A stretch of 64,000 bases of DNA from Bifidobacterium angulatum DSM 20098 = JCM 7096 (GTDB lineage Bacteria > Actinomycetota > Actinomycetes > Actinomycetales > Bifidobacteriaceae): positions 310,001 to 374,000 of the forward strand of contig NZ_AP012322.1 of assembly GCF_001025155.1 (NCBI RefSeq), given 5' to 3'. Below, one piece after another: positions 54,184-63,344 of the stretch. Position 1 is the first letter of the stretch, and every line of letters begins with the position of its first letter. Under the pieces are notes generated by a model. That model did no database searches, was not told the origin of the DNA, and saw only the letters and a list, made by a program, of their open reading frames with translations. The translations under genes and the position numbers were made by a program.

Positions 54184-54831
54184 ATGAATATGCACCAAGG
54201 CATATTCATCTCCTTTGAAGGCGTAGACGGCGTGGGCAAGACCACGCAGGTCAATAGATTGCGCGACGAACTTGAGGCAATGGGCCGTGAGGTCGTTGTC
54301 ACACGCGAGCCGGGCGGCACTGCGCTCGGCACGGCCATCCGCAGGCTGCTGTTGCATGGTGTTCCCGTCGAATCCGCTGATGGCGAGGCGTGCGCGGATA
54401 TCGCCCCTCGTACCGAGGCTCTGCTGTTCGCGGCCGATCGGGCTCAGCATGTGGCTGAGGTCATCCGCCCGGCTTTGGAACGTGGGGCGGTGGTGATTAC
54501 CGACCGTTATTGTGATTCCTCGTTGGCTTACCAGGCGGGAGGGCGGGAACTTACCGCAGCCGAGATCCGTTCGCTCAGCATGTGGGCGACGGATGGACTG
54601 TTGCCGGTGAGGACGTATCTGCTCGATATGGATCCCGCGTTGTCGCATACGCGGCTTGACCATGATGAGGATCGTATGGAGGCTGCCGGCAGTGCATTCC
54701 AGCGTCGCACGCGTCAGGCGTTTCTTGATTTGGCGGCGCGAGAGCCGAATCGTTTCCGCGTGATCGACGCTTCAGGTACCGTGGAGGAGGTATGGCAGGC
54801 CATTCGTGAGGATTTCGTGGGGCTGCTGTAG
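54184..54831 (+). CDS. tmk: Thymidylate kinase
   Basis: A 215-residue dTMP kinase that makes dTDP for DNA synthesis. It has P-loop [12 protein letters not shown] (about 11-22), the DR(Y/H) motif [18 protein letters not shown] and a short lid region. ATG 54184 (M-N-M-H-Q-G) is chosen, with CAGGG about 8 nt upstream. ATG 54190 is an alternative. The start codon lies in a perfect 11-bp hairpin that should limit initiation, and the whole start region is preceded by two extra copies of itself. holB follows within 37 bp, as in many actinobacteria. Confidence 0.95.
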   Translation: MNMHQGIFISFEGVDGVGKTTQVNRLRDELEAMGREVVVTREPGGTALGTAIRRLLLHGVPVESADGEACADIAPRTEALLFAADRAQHVAEVIRPALERGAVVITDRYCDSSLAYQAGGRELTAAEIRSLSMWATDGLLPVRTYLLDMDPALSHTRLDHDEDRMEAAGSAFQRRTRQAFLDLAAREPNRFRVIDASGTVEEVWQAIREDFVGLL

Positions 54832-54867
54832 TCGCTTGGAGGTGCCGGTCTTGAGGGGAATGCGTTC

Positions 54868-56016
54868 ATGAGTGTTTGGGAGAGCATTATCGGGCAGAAG
54901 CCTGTATGCGACATGCTGTCTGCGATTGCGACGGGAGACTCGTCCAAGCTTGCGCAGTCGTGGCTGATTTGCGGCCCTCCGGGGTCTGGGCGTTCGAATC
55001 TGGCGCGTGCCTTTGCGGCGGCGTTGGAGAGTCCCGATCATGGTCTTGATGCCGAGCCTACGCGGGTTACCCGTCAGGTGTTGGCCGGAACGCATCCTGA
55101 TGTGAGTATTCTTGCCACTGACAAGGTGACTATTGGTATCGATGAGGTGCGTGAGCTGATCACCGTGTCCGAGCAGATGCCGAGTACCGCACCGTGGCGC
55201 ATCATCATCATCGAAGACGTGGATCGTATGCTGGAACGTACCACGAATGTGCTGCTTAAGGAGATCGAGGAGCCTGCGGAGCATTGCATCTGGTTGTTAT
55301 GCGCTCCAAGCGCGCAGGATGTGCTGCCGACCATCCGTTCTCGTACCCGCATTGTGAATCTTGCCGTGCCTCAGCCTGACGCCGTGGCGCAATGGCTTGA
55401 ACGGAGCAATGGCATTGAGGCGAGTGTCGCCGAGCAGGCCGCACGGCTTGCCGAGGGGCATATCGGTATTGCGAGGCTGTATGCCACCGATGAGCGGGTG
55501 CGTTCCGAGCGTGATGAGTTGGTGGCCGGCGTGCTGAATCTGCAGCGGGCTTCGGATGCCGTATTGCTTGCCGACAGGCTGAATGCCGATGCCAAGTCGC
55601 AGGCGGAACATGATGTGGAACGTGTGGCGGCGAGGGAACAGGCTGATTTTCGTCGCATCAACGGGCTGGGGGAGTCGGATCGCATTCCTCCCAAGCTGCG
55701 CGGTGCCTATAACGCCATTGCCAAGAAGGATGAGATCAAGCGCAAGGCCACGCGTCGTAGCCGTGACGTGCTTGATCGTGCGCTGAACTCCATCGCCAGC
55801 GTGTACCGTGATGTTGCGGTGCTGCAGAATAATGCCGAAGAGTCGGTCGGGATCATCAACCGCGAGCATCGTGCGGCCATTGCGGAGCTTGCGGCCGGCA
55901 TGTCGCGTCAGGGTGCCGTGGCACGGCTTGATCATGTGGCTGTGGCGCGTAAACGCCTTAACGGCAATGGCAATCCGCTGCTGGTGCTCGAGGCGTTGTT
56001 CTGTGCGCTGCTGTGA
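54868..56016 (+). CDS. holB: DNA polymerase III subunit delta'
   Basis: A 382-residue clamp-loader subunit. The AAA+ fold starts WESIIGQKPVCDML. The P-loop position reads GPPGSGRSNLA, with the catalytic Lys replaced by Arg, as expected for an ATPase-inactive delta'. VDRMLERTTNVLLKEIEEPAEH and SRTRIV supply the SRC-like arginine-finger region. It lies downstream of tmk in the same operon. Confidence 0.92.
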   Translation: MSVWESIIGQKPVCDMLSAIATGDSSKLAQSWLICGPPGSGRSNLARAFAAALESPDHGLDAEPTRVTRQVLAGTHPDVSILATDKVTIGIDEVRELITVSEQMPSTAPWRIIIIEDVDRMLERTTNVLLKEIEEPAEHCIWLLCAPSAQDVLPTIRSRTRIVNLAVPQPDAVAQWLERSNGIEASVAEQAARLAEGHIGIARLYATDERVRSERDELVAGVLNLQRASDAVLLADRLNADAKSQAEHDVERVAAREQADFRRINGLGESDRIPPKLRGAYNAIAKKDEIKRKATRRSRDVLDRALNSIASVYRDVAVLQNNAEESVGIINREHRAAIAELAAGMSRQGAVARLDHVAVARKRLNGNGNPLLVLEALFCALL

Positions 56017-56040
56017 ATGTCAGGAGCAGTCGGGCGGCTG

Positions 56041-57048
56041 TTAGCGTTCGCCGTATCCGGTGGATTCACGTATGACCAGCTGGGGCAGCAGCGAGACGTG
56101 CGCGGGTGTGCTGTTGCCTGTCGAGATCAGTCGTAGGGATTCCGCGACGATCTGTTCGAATGGCGGCTGCACGGAGGTCAGTGTCGGCATGGTCGTTGCG
56201 GCAAGCGGAGAATCGTCAAACCCGACGATGCGTACATCTTCGGGGACCCGCAATCCTAGCGTATGCAACGCCACCATTGCGCCGAAGGCCACCGCGTCGT
56301 CCGCGCACACCAGGGCGTCCGGCCTGTTGTCTTTGGCGAACAGTCGCATCGAACAGTCGTAGCCGCGTTGCACCGTGCGTTCGCCGAACTGGTTCCAGTC
56401 GGTGTGCGTGGTGAGACGGTATGAGCGTACCTGGGTGTGGAACATGGTGAACAGTTCGGCCGATTCGAAGGAGATCTCCTTGCTGGCCATGTAGGCCACG
56501 GCGTGCGCGCCACGCTCGGTGAGGTGCCTCATGATGAGCTCCATGGCGGCGTTTTCGTCGATGGAGACCATGGAGGTTCGGAACGACTGCTGGTGCCCGC
56601 CGATTTGCACGATTGGCATGGTGCCGGCGTAATGGTCCAGTGTGTCTGTCAGGTCGGCGTTGACGGCCGGCACTACGATCAGGCCGTCCACATGCCTTGA
56701 GACGAGGGATTCGATGCGGTCGATCTGCGTGGTCTGGTCGTTGCCTATGCCGATCATCAGCTGCTGTTCGTTGGCGTCGCTGGCGTATTCGATTTCGTCG
56801 AGCAGTTGGGCGCTGAATGAGTCCGTGGCGCTGGGGATGACCAGGCCGATGGCGTTGGTGACGTCGCTGCGCAATGCGCTTGCCGCGTAGTTGACGGAAT
56901 AGTTGAGTTGTTCGGCTGCCGCGCGTACGCGTCTGGCGATGTCGTCGTCTTTGTCTCGTTTGCCGGATAGTACGCGCGATACGGTGGCGATGGATACGTT
57001 GGCCAGTGCGGCAACGTTCGTGATGGAACTGTTTGTTTTGCCGGCCAT
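56041..57048 (-). CDS. LacI-family transcriptional regulator
   Basis: A 335-residue repressor with an N-terminal helix-turn-helix (ITNVAALANVSIATVSRVLS), the hinge ALRSDVTNAIGLVIP and a sugar-binding core ending GFDDSPLAATTMPTLTSV. ATG 57048 has ACGGAGGAGAAC upstream. It is in the same orientation as ptsH, about 200 bp downstream of it. Its target may be the PTS genes (a LacI-like half-site lies at 57621-57636) or a distant sugar locus. Effector unknown. Confidence 0.9.
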   Translation of the reverse strand: MAGKTNSSITNVAALANVSIATVSRVLSGKRDKDDDIARRVRAAAEQLNYSVNYAASALRSDVTNAIGLVIPSATDSFSAQLLDEIEYASDANEQQLMIGIGNDQTTQIDRIESLVSRHVDGLIVVPAVNADLTDTLDHYAGTMPIVQIGGHQQSFRTSMVSIDENAAMELIMRHLTERGAHAVAYMASKEISFESAELFTMFHTQVRSYRLTTHTDWNQFGERTVQRGYDCSMRLFAKDNRPDALVCADDAVAFGAMVALHTLGLRVPEDVRIVGFDDSPLAATTMPTLTSVQPPFEQIVAESLRLISTGNSTPAHVSLLPQLVIRESTGYGER

Positions 57049-57210
57049 GTTCTCCTCCGTGTGGTTCGTATGGGTTTAGCGATTCGTGCGTGGTTCAGGC
57101 GGGTTTATTCCGCGGTTTGCCGTATCTGCGTGTGCAGTGGGAATGCAGTGTGAAACAAGCCGTGGAACAGTGTAGCGGTGTGGGGTGCCAAAACCGTGGG
57201 CGAAATAGAA

Positions 57211-57241
57211 CAGCCGCCCGTCGCAAAAGGGCGGGCGGCTG
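57211..57241 (-). terminator. ptsH terminator
   Basis: CAGCCGCCCG (57211-57220) pairs with CGGGCGGCTG (57232-57241). On the minus strand TTCTATTT follows. Confidence 0.75.
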
Positions 57242-57261
57242 GATGCTCGAAGCGAGTGTGC

Positions 57262-57522
57262 TCACTCGGCGTTGACGAGGATATTCACCAGGTTGTCTGC
57301 AACGGTCTCGTCGTCGGCGCCCTGCACGTCGATTACTACGGCGTCGCCCTGCTTGATGCCCAGGCCCATGACGGACAGGATGGAGCCGGCGGGAACGGCG
57401 TTGCCGCCTTCCTTGGCGATGGTCACGGTGCAGCCGGAGGCGGTGACGGCCTGGGCGAACTGCGCTGCCGGGCGAGCGTGGATGCCGACGGGATCGTTGA
57501 TGGTGATGGTGCGGGTTGCCAT
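57262..57522 (-). CDS. ptsH: Phosphocarrier protein HPr
   Basis: An 86-residue HPr that passes phosphate from enzyme I to the EII sugar permeases. His15 lies in GIHARPAAQF. The region of the regulatory serine reads PAGSILSVMGLG, so Ser46-type control cannot be excluded. AAAGGAGTGTCATT precedes ATG 57522. It is divergent from ptsI, across 281 bp, rather than in the usual ptsHI order. Confidence 0.96.
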   Translation of the reverse strand: MATRTITINDPVGIHARPAAQFAQAVTASGCTVTIAKEGGNAVPAGSILSVMGLGIKQGDAVVIDVQGADDETVADNLVNILVNAE

Positions 57523-57620
57523 AATGACACTCCTTTGAGTCGATGTGTTCTGTTGTTCCTAACAATCATGCGGCAACAGGTGCGCCGCTGGGTTACAGTG
57601 TAGCATTGTTTCGCAAAACA

Positions 57621-57636
57621 CGGAAAACGTTTACTG
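57621..57636. promoter_or_regulatory. LacI/cre-like half-palindrome between ptsH and ptsI
   Basis: GGAAAACGTTTAC carries the AACGTT centre typical of LacI-family operators. Symmetry beyond the centre is imperfect. Being midway between the divergent ptsH and ptsI, with a LacI gene next door, it is a candidate operator only. Confidence 0.35.
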
Positions 57637-57803
57637 TTTTTGTGTCGCGGATTACGGGGTGTATACTAACTCAAGGCTGAAAATGATTTACCGGCAAAGA
57701 CGGTGGGGGTCATTGCAGTAACGGAACGCGTCAGGTACGCGCGAATATCCAATTTGCCGACCATGCAGCAGGTGGTCGGAACAATTAGGAAAGGGAGTCC
57801 CTC

Positions 57804-59453
57804 ATGATTATCAAGGGTGTTGGCATCGGACGTGGCGTTGCGGTAGGCAAGGTCATTCGTATGGCTCCGCCGCTGGAGGAGCCGGCGGATGTTCGCCGCG
57901 ACGCCTCGGTCAGCGCGGTGGAAGAGAACGAGCGCGTGACCAAGGCCATGGCCAAGGTGAACGCCGAACTGAACCATAAGGCCGAACAGGCCGCCAACGG
58001 CGATGAGGGTGCCAAGCAGGCGGCGCCGATTCTGCAGGCCATCGCCATGTTCGCCTCCGATCCTTCTCTTGCCGAAAACATCAAGAACCTCGTCAATGGT
58101 GGCAAGACCGGTGAGCGCGCCGTACTCGAAGGCTTCGCCCAGGTCGAGGAGATGTTCAAGATGATCGGCGGCTATCAGGCTGAGCGTGCGGCCGATCTGC
58201 ATGATGTCGGCCAGCGTGTGATCGCCGAGCTGCGCGGCGTTGCGGCTCCGGGCGTCCCGGAATCCGACGATCCGTTCGTGCTCGTCGCCGAAGATCTGTC
58301 TCCCGCCGACACCTCCACGCTTGATCTGACCAAGACGCTCGCCATCGTCACCTCTCAGGGTGGACCGACCTCCCACACCGCCATTCTGGCCCGCGCTCGC
58401 GGCATCGTGTCCGTGGTGTCCGCAGCCGAGGCGGCCGATCTGAAGGACGGCGAGCAGGTGATTGTGAACGCCGCCAAGGGCGAGGTCGTCACCGAGCCGA
58501 CCGACGAGGAGATCAAGCAGGCCGAGGCAGCCAAGGAGCATGCCGCCAAGGCCAAGGAACTGCGTGGCCAGGCAGGCGGCACCAAGGACGGCCATCTTGT
58601 TCCGCTGCTTGCCAACCTGGGCAAGCCGGCGGATGCCAAGACCGCACTGGAGTATGGTGCGGAAGGCGTCGGCCTGTTCCGTTCCGAGTTCCTGTTCATC
58701 GGCAACTCCGAGCCGCCGAGCGTCGAGGAGCAGACCAAGGCCTACACCGAGCTGCTGAGCCAGTTCCCGGGCAAGAAGGTCGTCATCCGTATGCTTGACG
58801 CCGGTGCCGATAAGCCGTTGCCGTTCCTGACCCCGGAGGACGAGCCGAACCCGGCTCTGGGTCTGCGTGGTCTGCGTACCCTGCGTGAGCATAAGGAGGT
58901 CTTGGAAGGCCAGCTCAAGGCGCTTGCCGCGGCCGATGCCCAGACCGACGCCGATCTGTGGGTCATGGCCCCGATGGTCGCCGACGAGTATGAGGCCGAT
59001 TACTTCGTCAAGCTGGGCAAGAGCTTCGGACTGAAAAAGGTCGGCGCGATGGCCGAGGTCCCGTCCATCGCCCTGATGGCCGACAAGGTCGCCGAGGTCG
59101 CCGACTTCGTGTCCATCGGCACCAACGATCTGACCCAGTACACCATGGCCGCCGACCGTACGCTCGGTTCCGTCGCCGGTTACCAGACCGCATGGCACCC
59201 GGCGGTGCTGCGTGCGATCAAGCTGATCTGCGATGCAGGCAATGCCAAGGGTATGCCGGTCGGCGTGTGCGGCGAGGCCGCCGCCGATCCTGATCTGGCT
59301 GTTGTGCTCACCGGCTTGGGTGTGAATTCCCTGTCGATGACCCCGGTCGCTCTTGACGACGTGCGTGCCCAGCTGGCTGAAGTCACCTTCGAAGAGGCTC
59401 AGGCCAAGGCCAAGGCCGCGCTGAACGGCGACTTCTACAAGCCTGCCCAGTGA
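57804..59453 (+). CDS. ptsI: Phosphoenolpyruvate-protein phosphotransferase (enzyme I)
   Basis: A 549-residue enzyme I that phosphorylates HPr from PEP. Active-site His191 lies in TSQGGPTSHTAILAR. The PEP-binding barrel shows GLFRSEFLF, VIRMLDAGADKPLPF and EVPSIALMADKVAEVADFVSIGTNDL, with the Cys of VGVCGEAAAD. ATG 57804 has GGAAAGGGAG upstream. Strong terminator at 59479. Confidence 0.96.
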   Translation: MIIKGVGIGRGVAVGKVIRMAPPLEEPADVRRDASVSAVEENERVTKAMAKVNAELNHKAEQAANGDEGAKQAAPILQAIAMFASDPSLAENIKNLVNGGKTGERAVLEGFAQVEEMFKMIGGYQAERAADLHDVGQRVIAELRGVAAPGVPESDDPFVLVAEDLSPADTSTLDLTKTLAIVTSQGGPTSHTAILARARGIVSVVSAAEAADLKDGEQVIVNAAKGEVVTEPTDEEIKQAEAAKEHAAKAKELRGQAGGTKDGHLVPLLANLGKPADAKTALEYGAEGVGLFRSEFLFIGNSEPPSVEEQTKAYTELLSQFPGKKVVIRMLDAGADKPLPFLTPEDEPNPALGLRGLRTLREHKEVLEGQLKALAAADAQTDADLWVMAPMVADEYEADYFVKLGKSFGLKKVGAMAEVPSIALMADKVAEVADFVSIGTNDLTQYTMAADRTLGSVAGYQTAWHPAVLRAIKLICDAGNAKGMPVGVCGEAAADPDLAVVLTGLGVNSLSMTPVALDDVRAQLAEVTFEEAQAKAKAALNGDFYKPAQ

Positions 59454-59478
59454 GTCGCTGAGCAGCTGTTCATTTCGT

Positions 59479-59524
59479 AAGACCCCGCCAATCCCGCTCC
59501 TCTGGGTTGGCGGGGTCTTCGTAT
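59479..59524 (+). terminator. ptsI terminator
   Basis: AAGACCCCGCCAA (59479-59491) pairs with TTGGCGGGGTCTT (59507-59519), followed by CGTAT. Confidence 0.85.
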
Positions 59525-59582
59525 GGATAGGCAAATGAGCCAAGGGCGTGAGACAAGCAGGGGGCGCGATACACTGAAGCAT

Positions 59583-60137
59583 ATGAAGATCTCCGCTGAT
59601 TTCACAGTCGTGCCCGACGACTTCGCCAAAGCCGCGGCACCGGAATATCGGGTGGACGACGCACCCGCCATCTCCTTCCCCTTCTATATCGATGAAGTCG
59701 ACTCCGAGGCGCAGTACCTGCATTGGGCGTTCACCGATCCCGATTCCATTCCCGTATGCGGGTTCGAATGGATTCACTGGACGGTCGCCAATCTGCCGAT
59801 CGATGCGTTGATGTTCGATTTCAACGATTCCCATGCCTTGGCTGTGCCGCCTGACTTCTCGCGTCAGATGCCCGCCATGATCCCCGAGGCCGTGCAGGGG
59901 CGTAATTCCTCGGCATCGCATTTTGTGGGGCGCGGCGATAATCCGGCGCTTATCATGCGCTATAACGGCCCGCAGCCGCCGGATAAGGATCATGACTACT
60001 GCCTGCATGTGTGGGCCACCAAGCAGCCGCTGCCCGGGCTTAATCAGGGGTTCTGGATGAACGAGCTGTTCCATAGGCTGCGTGAAACCCCCGAAACCCC
60101 GGACCAAGCCGTCATGTATGTAACCGGGCGTGCCTGA
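59583..60137 (+). CDS. PEBP-family protein (YbhB/YbcL-like)
   Basis: A 184-residue cytoplasmic protein of the phosphatidylethanolamine-binding family. Visible family parts are the PAISFPFYID start, the DPDSIPVCGFEWIHWTVANLP strand pair (the DPD and HW ligand-site residues) and YNGPQPPDKDHDYCLHVWA. ATG 59583 is preferred over an upstream frame start at 59523 that overlaps the ptsI terminator. The bacterial role is not settled. Confidence 0.9.
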   Translation: MKISADFTVVPDDFAKAAAPEYRVDDAPAISFPFYIDEVDSEAQYLHWAFTDPDSIPVCGFEWIHWTVANLPIDALMFDFNDSHALAVPPDFSRQMPAMIPEAVQGRNSSASHFVGRGDNPALIMRYNGPQPPDKDHDYCLHVWATKQPLPGLNQGFWMNELFHRLRETPETPDQAVMYVTGRA

Positions 60138-60188
60138 AATACTTCGTTCCTCACGGGGAACGGCATAATCCAAGAAAGAAAGGAAATC

Positions 60189-61778
60189 ATGGCCTGTACC
60201 ACGATTTTGGTGGGTAAGGATGCGAGCTACGACGGCTCCACCATCATTGCCCGTAATGAGGATTCCGCGAACGGCGAGTTCTGCCCCAAGCAGCTCATTG
60301 TCGTCAAGCCGGAGGATCAGCCGCGCAAGTACCGTGCGGTCATCTCCCATGTTCAGATCGACCTGCCGGACGACCCCATGCAGTACACCAGTGTTCCCAA
60401 CGCCGATCTGAAGGAAGGCGTGTGGGGAGAGGCCGGCGTGAACGAGGCCAACGTGGCCATGAGCGCCACCGAGACGCTGACCACCAACGAGCGTGTGCTT
60501 GGCGCCGATCCCTTTGTCGAGCTTGTTCCCGCCAAGGGCAAGGAAGGCGAGGACGGTTATGAGCCCGAGGTCGCCGGCGGCATCGGCGAGGAGGATTTCC
60601 TGACCATCGTCCTGCCGTATGTCAAGACGGCCCGTGAAGGCGTGGAGCGCCTGGGCGCGTTGCTTGAGGAATACGGCACCTATGAGATGAACGGCGTTGC
60701 CTTCTCCGACGTGAACGAGATCTGGTGGATGGAAACCGTCGGCGGCCATCATTGGATCGCCAAGCGTGTGCCGGATTCGGCATACGTGACCATGCCGAAC
60801 CAGCTGGGCATCGACGAATTCGATCTGGACGACGCTTTGGGCGAGCAGTCTGAGCACATGTGCTCCGCCGACCTTGGCGAGTTCATCGAGCGCAATCATC
60901 TCGACCTGTCCGTCGAAGCGGCGTCGCCGTTCAACCCGCGCGACGCTTTCGGCTCCCACTCCGATTCCGACCACGTGTACAACACGCCGCGCGCATGGTG
61001 GATGCAGCGCTTCCTCAACCCCTACGACGAAATGTGGGATGGCCAGGACGCCGATCATCGCCCGGAGAACAACGACATCCCGTGGGCTCGCCAGCCGGAA
61101 CGCAAGGTGACCATCGAAGACATCAAGTATGTGCTGTCCGGCCACTATCAGGGCACTCCGTACGATCCGTACGGCAAGCTCGGCGACGAGCGCACCCGCC
61201 ACATGTACCGTCCGATCGGCATCAACCGTCAAAGCCAGCTTGCGGTGCTGCAGCTGCGTCCGTACCGCCCGCAGGCATATCGTGCGATCCAGTGGATGGC
61301 CTATGGCTCCAACCCGTTCAACACGCTGGTGCCGTTCTACGCCAATGTCGATGTCACGCCCGCATACCTGGCCGACACCACCACGCGCGTGACCAGCGAG
61401 AACTTCTACTGGGAGAACCGTATCATCGCGGCCCTGTGCGATGGCGCGTTCGCCGACACCGCCAATGCGGTCGAGCGCTACCAGGAGAAGACCGGCGCCA
61501 TGGGGCATCGCATGGTCGCAGCCACCGACGAGCAGGCTTCCCGCCTGGGCTTCGACGCGGCGGAATTCGATGCGGACAACGCCGATGGCGATGTCGAGCC
61601 GATGGACCCGGATGCCATTGTCTCCGCCGTGCGTAACGGTGAAGTGCGGGAGGTGCTCGCCGCCGCCAATCAGACTATGGCCGATCAGCTGAAGGAAGAG
61701 ACCGACAAGCTTCTGGATTCCGTGCTGTATACACGCAGCATGGCCATGAAGAACGGTTTCCACATGTCTGATTTCTAA
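60189..61778 (+). CDS. pepD: Dipeptidase, C69 family (PepD-like)
   Basis: A 529-residue N-terminal-nucleophile dipeptidase of the U34/C69 family. After Met and Ala, Cys3 (MACTTILVGKDAS) is the catalytic nucleophile. The motifs IIARNEDS and WWMETVGGHHWIAKRVPD are typical. AAGAAAGGAAATC precedes the ATG. There is no signal peptide, so it works on imported dipeptides. Confidence 0.93.
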   Translation: MACTTILVGKDASYDGSTIIARNEDSANGEFCPKQLIVVKPEDQPRKYRAVISHVQIDLPDDPMQYTSVPNADLKEGVWGEAGVNEANVAMSATETLTTNERVLGADPFVELVPAKGKEGEDGYEPEVAGGIGEEDFLTIVLPYVKTAREGVERLGALLEEYGTYEMNGVAFSDVNEIWWMETVGGHHWIAKRVPDSAYVTMPNQLGIDEFDLDDALGEQSEHMCSADLGEFIERNHLDLSVEAASPFNPRDAFGSHSDSDHVYNTPRAWWMQRFLNPYDEMWDGQDADHRPENNDIPWARQPERKVTIEDIKYVLSGHYQGTPYDPYGKLGDERTRHMYRPIGINRQSQLAVLQLRPYRPQAYRAIQWMAYGSNPFNTLVPFYANVDVTPAYLADTTTRVTSENFYWENRIIAALCDGAFADTANAVERYQEKTGAMGHRMVAATDEQASRLGFDAAEFDADNADGDVEPMDPDAIVSAVRNGEVREVLAAANQTMADQLKEETDKLLDSVLYTRSMAMKNGFHMSDF

Positions 61779-61826
61779 TCGTTTGGCGAACACTGCAAGA
61801 GGAAAACACAGAAAGGACCATAACGC

Positions 61827-63344
61827 ATGACTTCCATTGAGGACTTCACCAGCCAGTACGGCCTGGTGCAGAAGATCGACGCTTTCGGCTATCTCGATTA
61901 TCTGAAGAACAATCCGGATGCTCCGCGCAAGCACGGCAAGGTCGTGCTGGTCACCGCCGATACGCCGTTGAAGGCGAGCCGTGGCGAAGGCAAGACCACT
62001 ACCACCATCGCGTTGATCGATGCGTTGAACGAGCGTGGCATTGACGCGGCGGCAGTGCTACGCCAGCCGAGCATGGGCATCACCGCAGCCGGTTCCAAGG
62101 GCGGTGCCTCCGGCGGCGGCAAGGCGTCCCTGACCCACCCGGAGCTGATCGACTGGGGTCTGTGCGGTGAGATGGGCGCTATCGAGGCTGCTCAGAATCT
62201 GCTGGTCTCCTTTGCGGAGAAGGCTGTGGACGAAGGCAAGCTTGACACGATTCTCGTGCCGCGTGTTTCCGAAGTGCCGTCCCGCTCGCTGCGTCAGATC
62301 GCCGTTGACCGTGGCAAGGGCGATGTGGCCGAACGTGTGGTGCTTACTCCGACCTGCGAGCTTATGCAGATCGTGGTGCTGTCCCGTTCCATGGACGAGA
62401 TCTCCGAGCGTGTGTCCAAGATGATCGCCGGCACGAAGGACGGCAAGGCCGTGACTTTCGGCGAGTTCGTCGATCTGTGGCGCATCACCGGCATTCTTGG
62501 CGATGCCGTCAAGCCTGCCAAGACGGAGACCGTCAATGGCTCCCCGGTGTACGTGCACGGCGGCCCGTTCGCCAACGTGTCCATCGGCATTCCGACGCTG
62601 GTTTCCGTGGAGATGGCCTGCGCTCTGCATGATGTGGTGATCGTCGAGGCTGGCTACGGCACCGACGCCGGTGCGCAGAAATGGCTCGACATCGCCTGCC
62701 GCGAGTATGGGGCCCAGTGGCCGTCCGCTGCCATTGTGGTGACCCGCGCCTCCACCTGGCGTGACGATCCCGATCTGGCATGGCGCTACCCGTTCCATGT
62801 GCAGCGTCTGGAAGGTCTTGATATTCCTACGTTCCCGCTGATCAACCTGTGGGAAGGCGAGGATGATCAGGTTCCGGCGCTCAAGGCCACTGCGAAGGAT
62901 CTCGAGTTCCGTGAGCCGATTGTGGGCAACCTGTTCCGCGATGGCGGCGACGCGCTTGCCCCGCAGCTTGACGCGTTCGTTGACGCTGTGATGAACGGTT
63001 CCATGCCGGCCGAACCGCACAGCCATAAGGGCATGGCTCTGGTGGAGAACGTGCGTTGGGTCGCCGAACATGCGTATGGTGTTCCGGCCGAGCGTGTGGT
63101 GCTGAAGGACGGTTTCGTCGAATCGCTGCAGGCTGCGACCGATCTGTGCGCCAGCGCAGGCATGAACTTGGGCGACTTGGCGTTGGTCGCGGTGAAGTCC
63201 CCGGCCACTATGACCGACAACGACCGTGCTCCGGAGCATGAACGCACCGTTACCCTGAAGAAGGTGGAGGTGCATGCCGGTGCTGGCCTGGTGCATGTGA
63301 ACCTCACCACGTCGCTGACCACGCCGATGCCGAAGATCGTCTGA
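61827..63344 (+). CDS. fhs: Formate-tetrahydrofolate ligase
   Basis: A 505-residue enzyme that makes 10-formyl-THF from formate, THF and ATP. The P-loop-like TPLKASRGEGKTTTTIAL and the motifs QPSMGITAAGSKGGASGGGKASL and HGGPFANVSIG are characteristic. In bifidobacteria it can recycle formate from pyruvate formate-lyase into purine synthesis, complementing the cyclo-ligase at 41317. AGAAAGGACC precedes ATG 61827. Confidence 0.96.
   Translation: MTSIEDFTSQYGLVQKIDAFGYLDYLKNNPDAPRKHGKVVLVTADTPLKASRGEGKTTTTIALIDALNERGIDAAAVLRQPSMGITAAGSKGGASGGGKASLTHPELIDWGLCGEMGAIEAAQNLLVSFAEKAVDEGKLDTILVPRVSEVPSRSLRQIAVDRGKGDVAERVVLTPTCELMQIVVLSRSMDEISERVSKMIAGTKDGKAVTFGEFVDLWRITGILGDAVKPAKTETVNGSPVYVHGGPFANVSIGIPTLVSVEMACALHDVVIVEAGYGTDAGAQKWLDIACREYGAQWPSAAIVVTRASTWRDDPDLAWRYPFHVQRLEGLDIPTFPLINLWEGEDDQVPALKATAKDLEFREPIVGNLFRDGGDALAPQLDAFVDAVMNGSMPAEPHSHKGMALVENVRWVAEHAYGVPAERVVLKDGFVESLQAATDLCASAGMNLGDLALVAVKSPATMTDNDRAPEHERTVTLKKVEVHAGAGLVHVNLTTSLTTPMPKIV

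Larger units (their letters stand above)
53904..54221 (+). repeat. Three identical 107-bp tandem repeats covering the tmk start
   Basis: Copies begin at 53904, 54011 and 54118. The third breaks off at 54221, where the tmk reading frame departs. As far as they extend the copies are identical base for base. Each contains the dyad ACAGTCC-GGT-GGACTGT and the tmk start region, in which GATGAATATGC and GCATATTCATC form an 11-bp hairpin around the ATG. Because 107 is not a multiple of three, the two upstream starts each give only a short frame. The first copy also carries the topA stop. Confidence 0.95.

Noticed and set aside
53992..54663. Minus-strand repeated peptide ORFs across the tmk repeats
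   Set aside because: They are the reverse translation of the 107-bp triplication and of tmk itself, with no independent coding signal.
57666..61934. A 1,422-codon minus-strand open frame
   Set aside because: It lies antisense to ptsI, the PEBP gene, pepD and the start of fhs, all clear genes. It is a codon-bias shadow with no RBS or domain.
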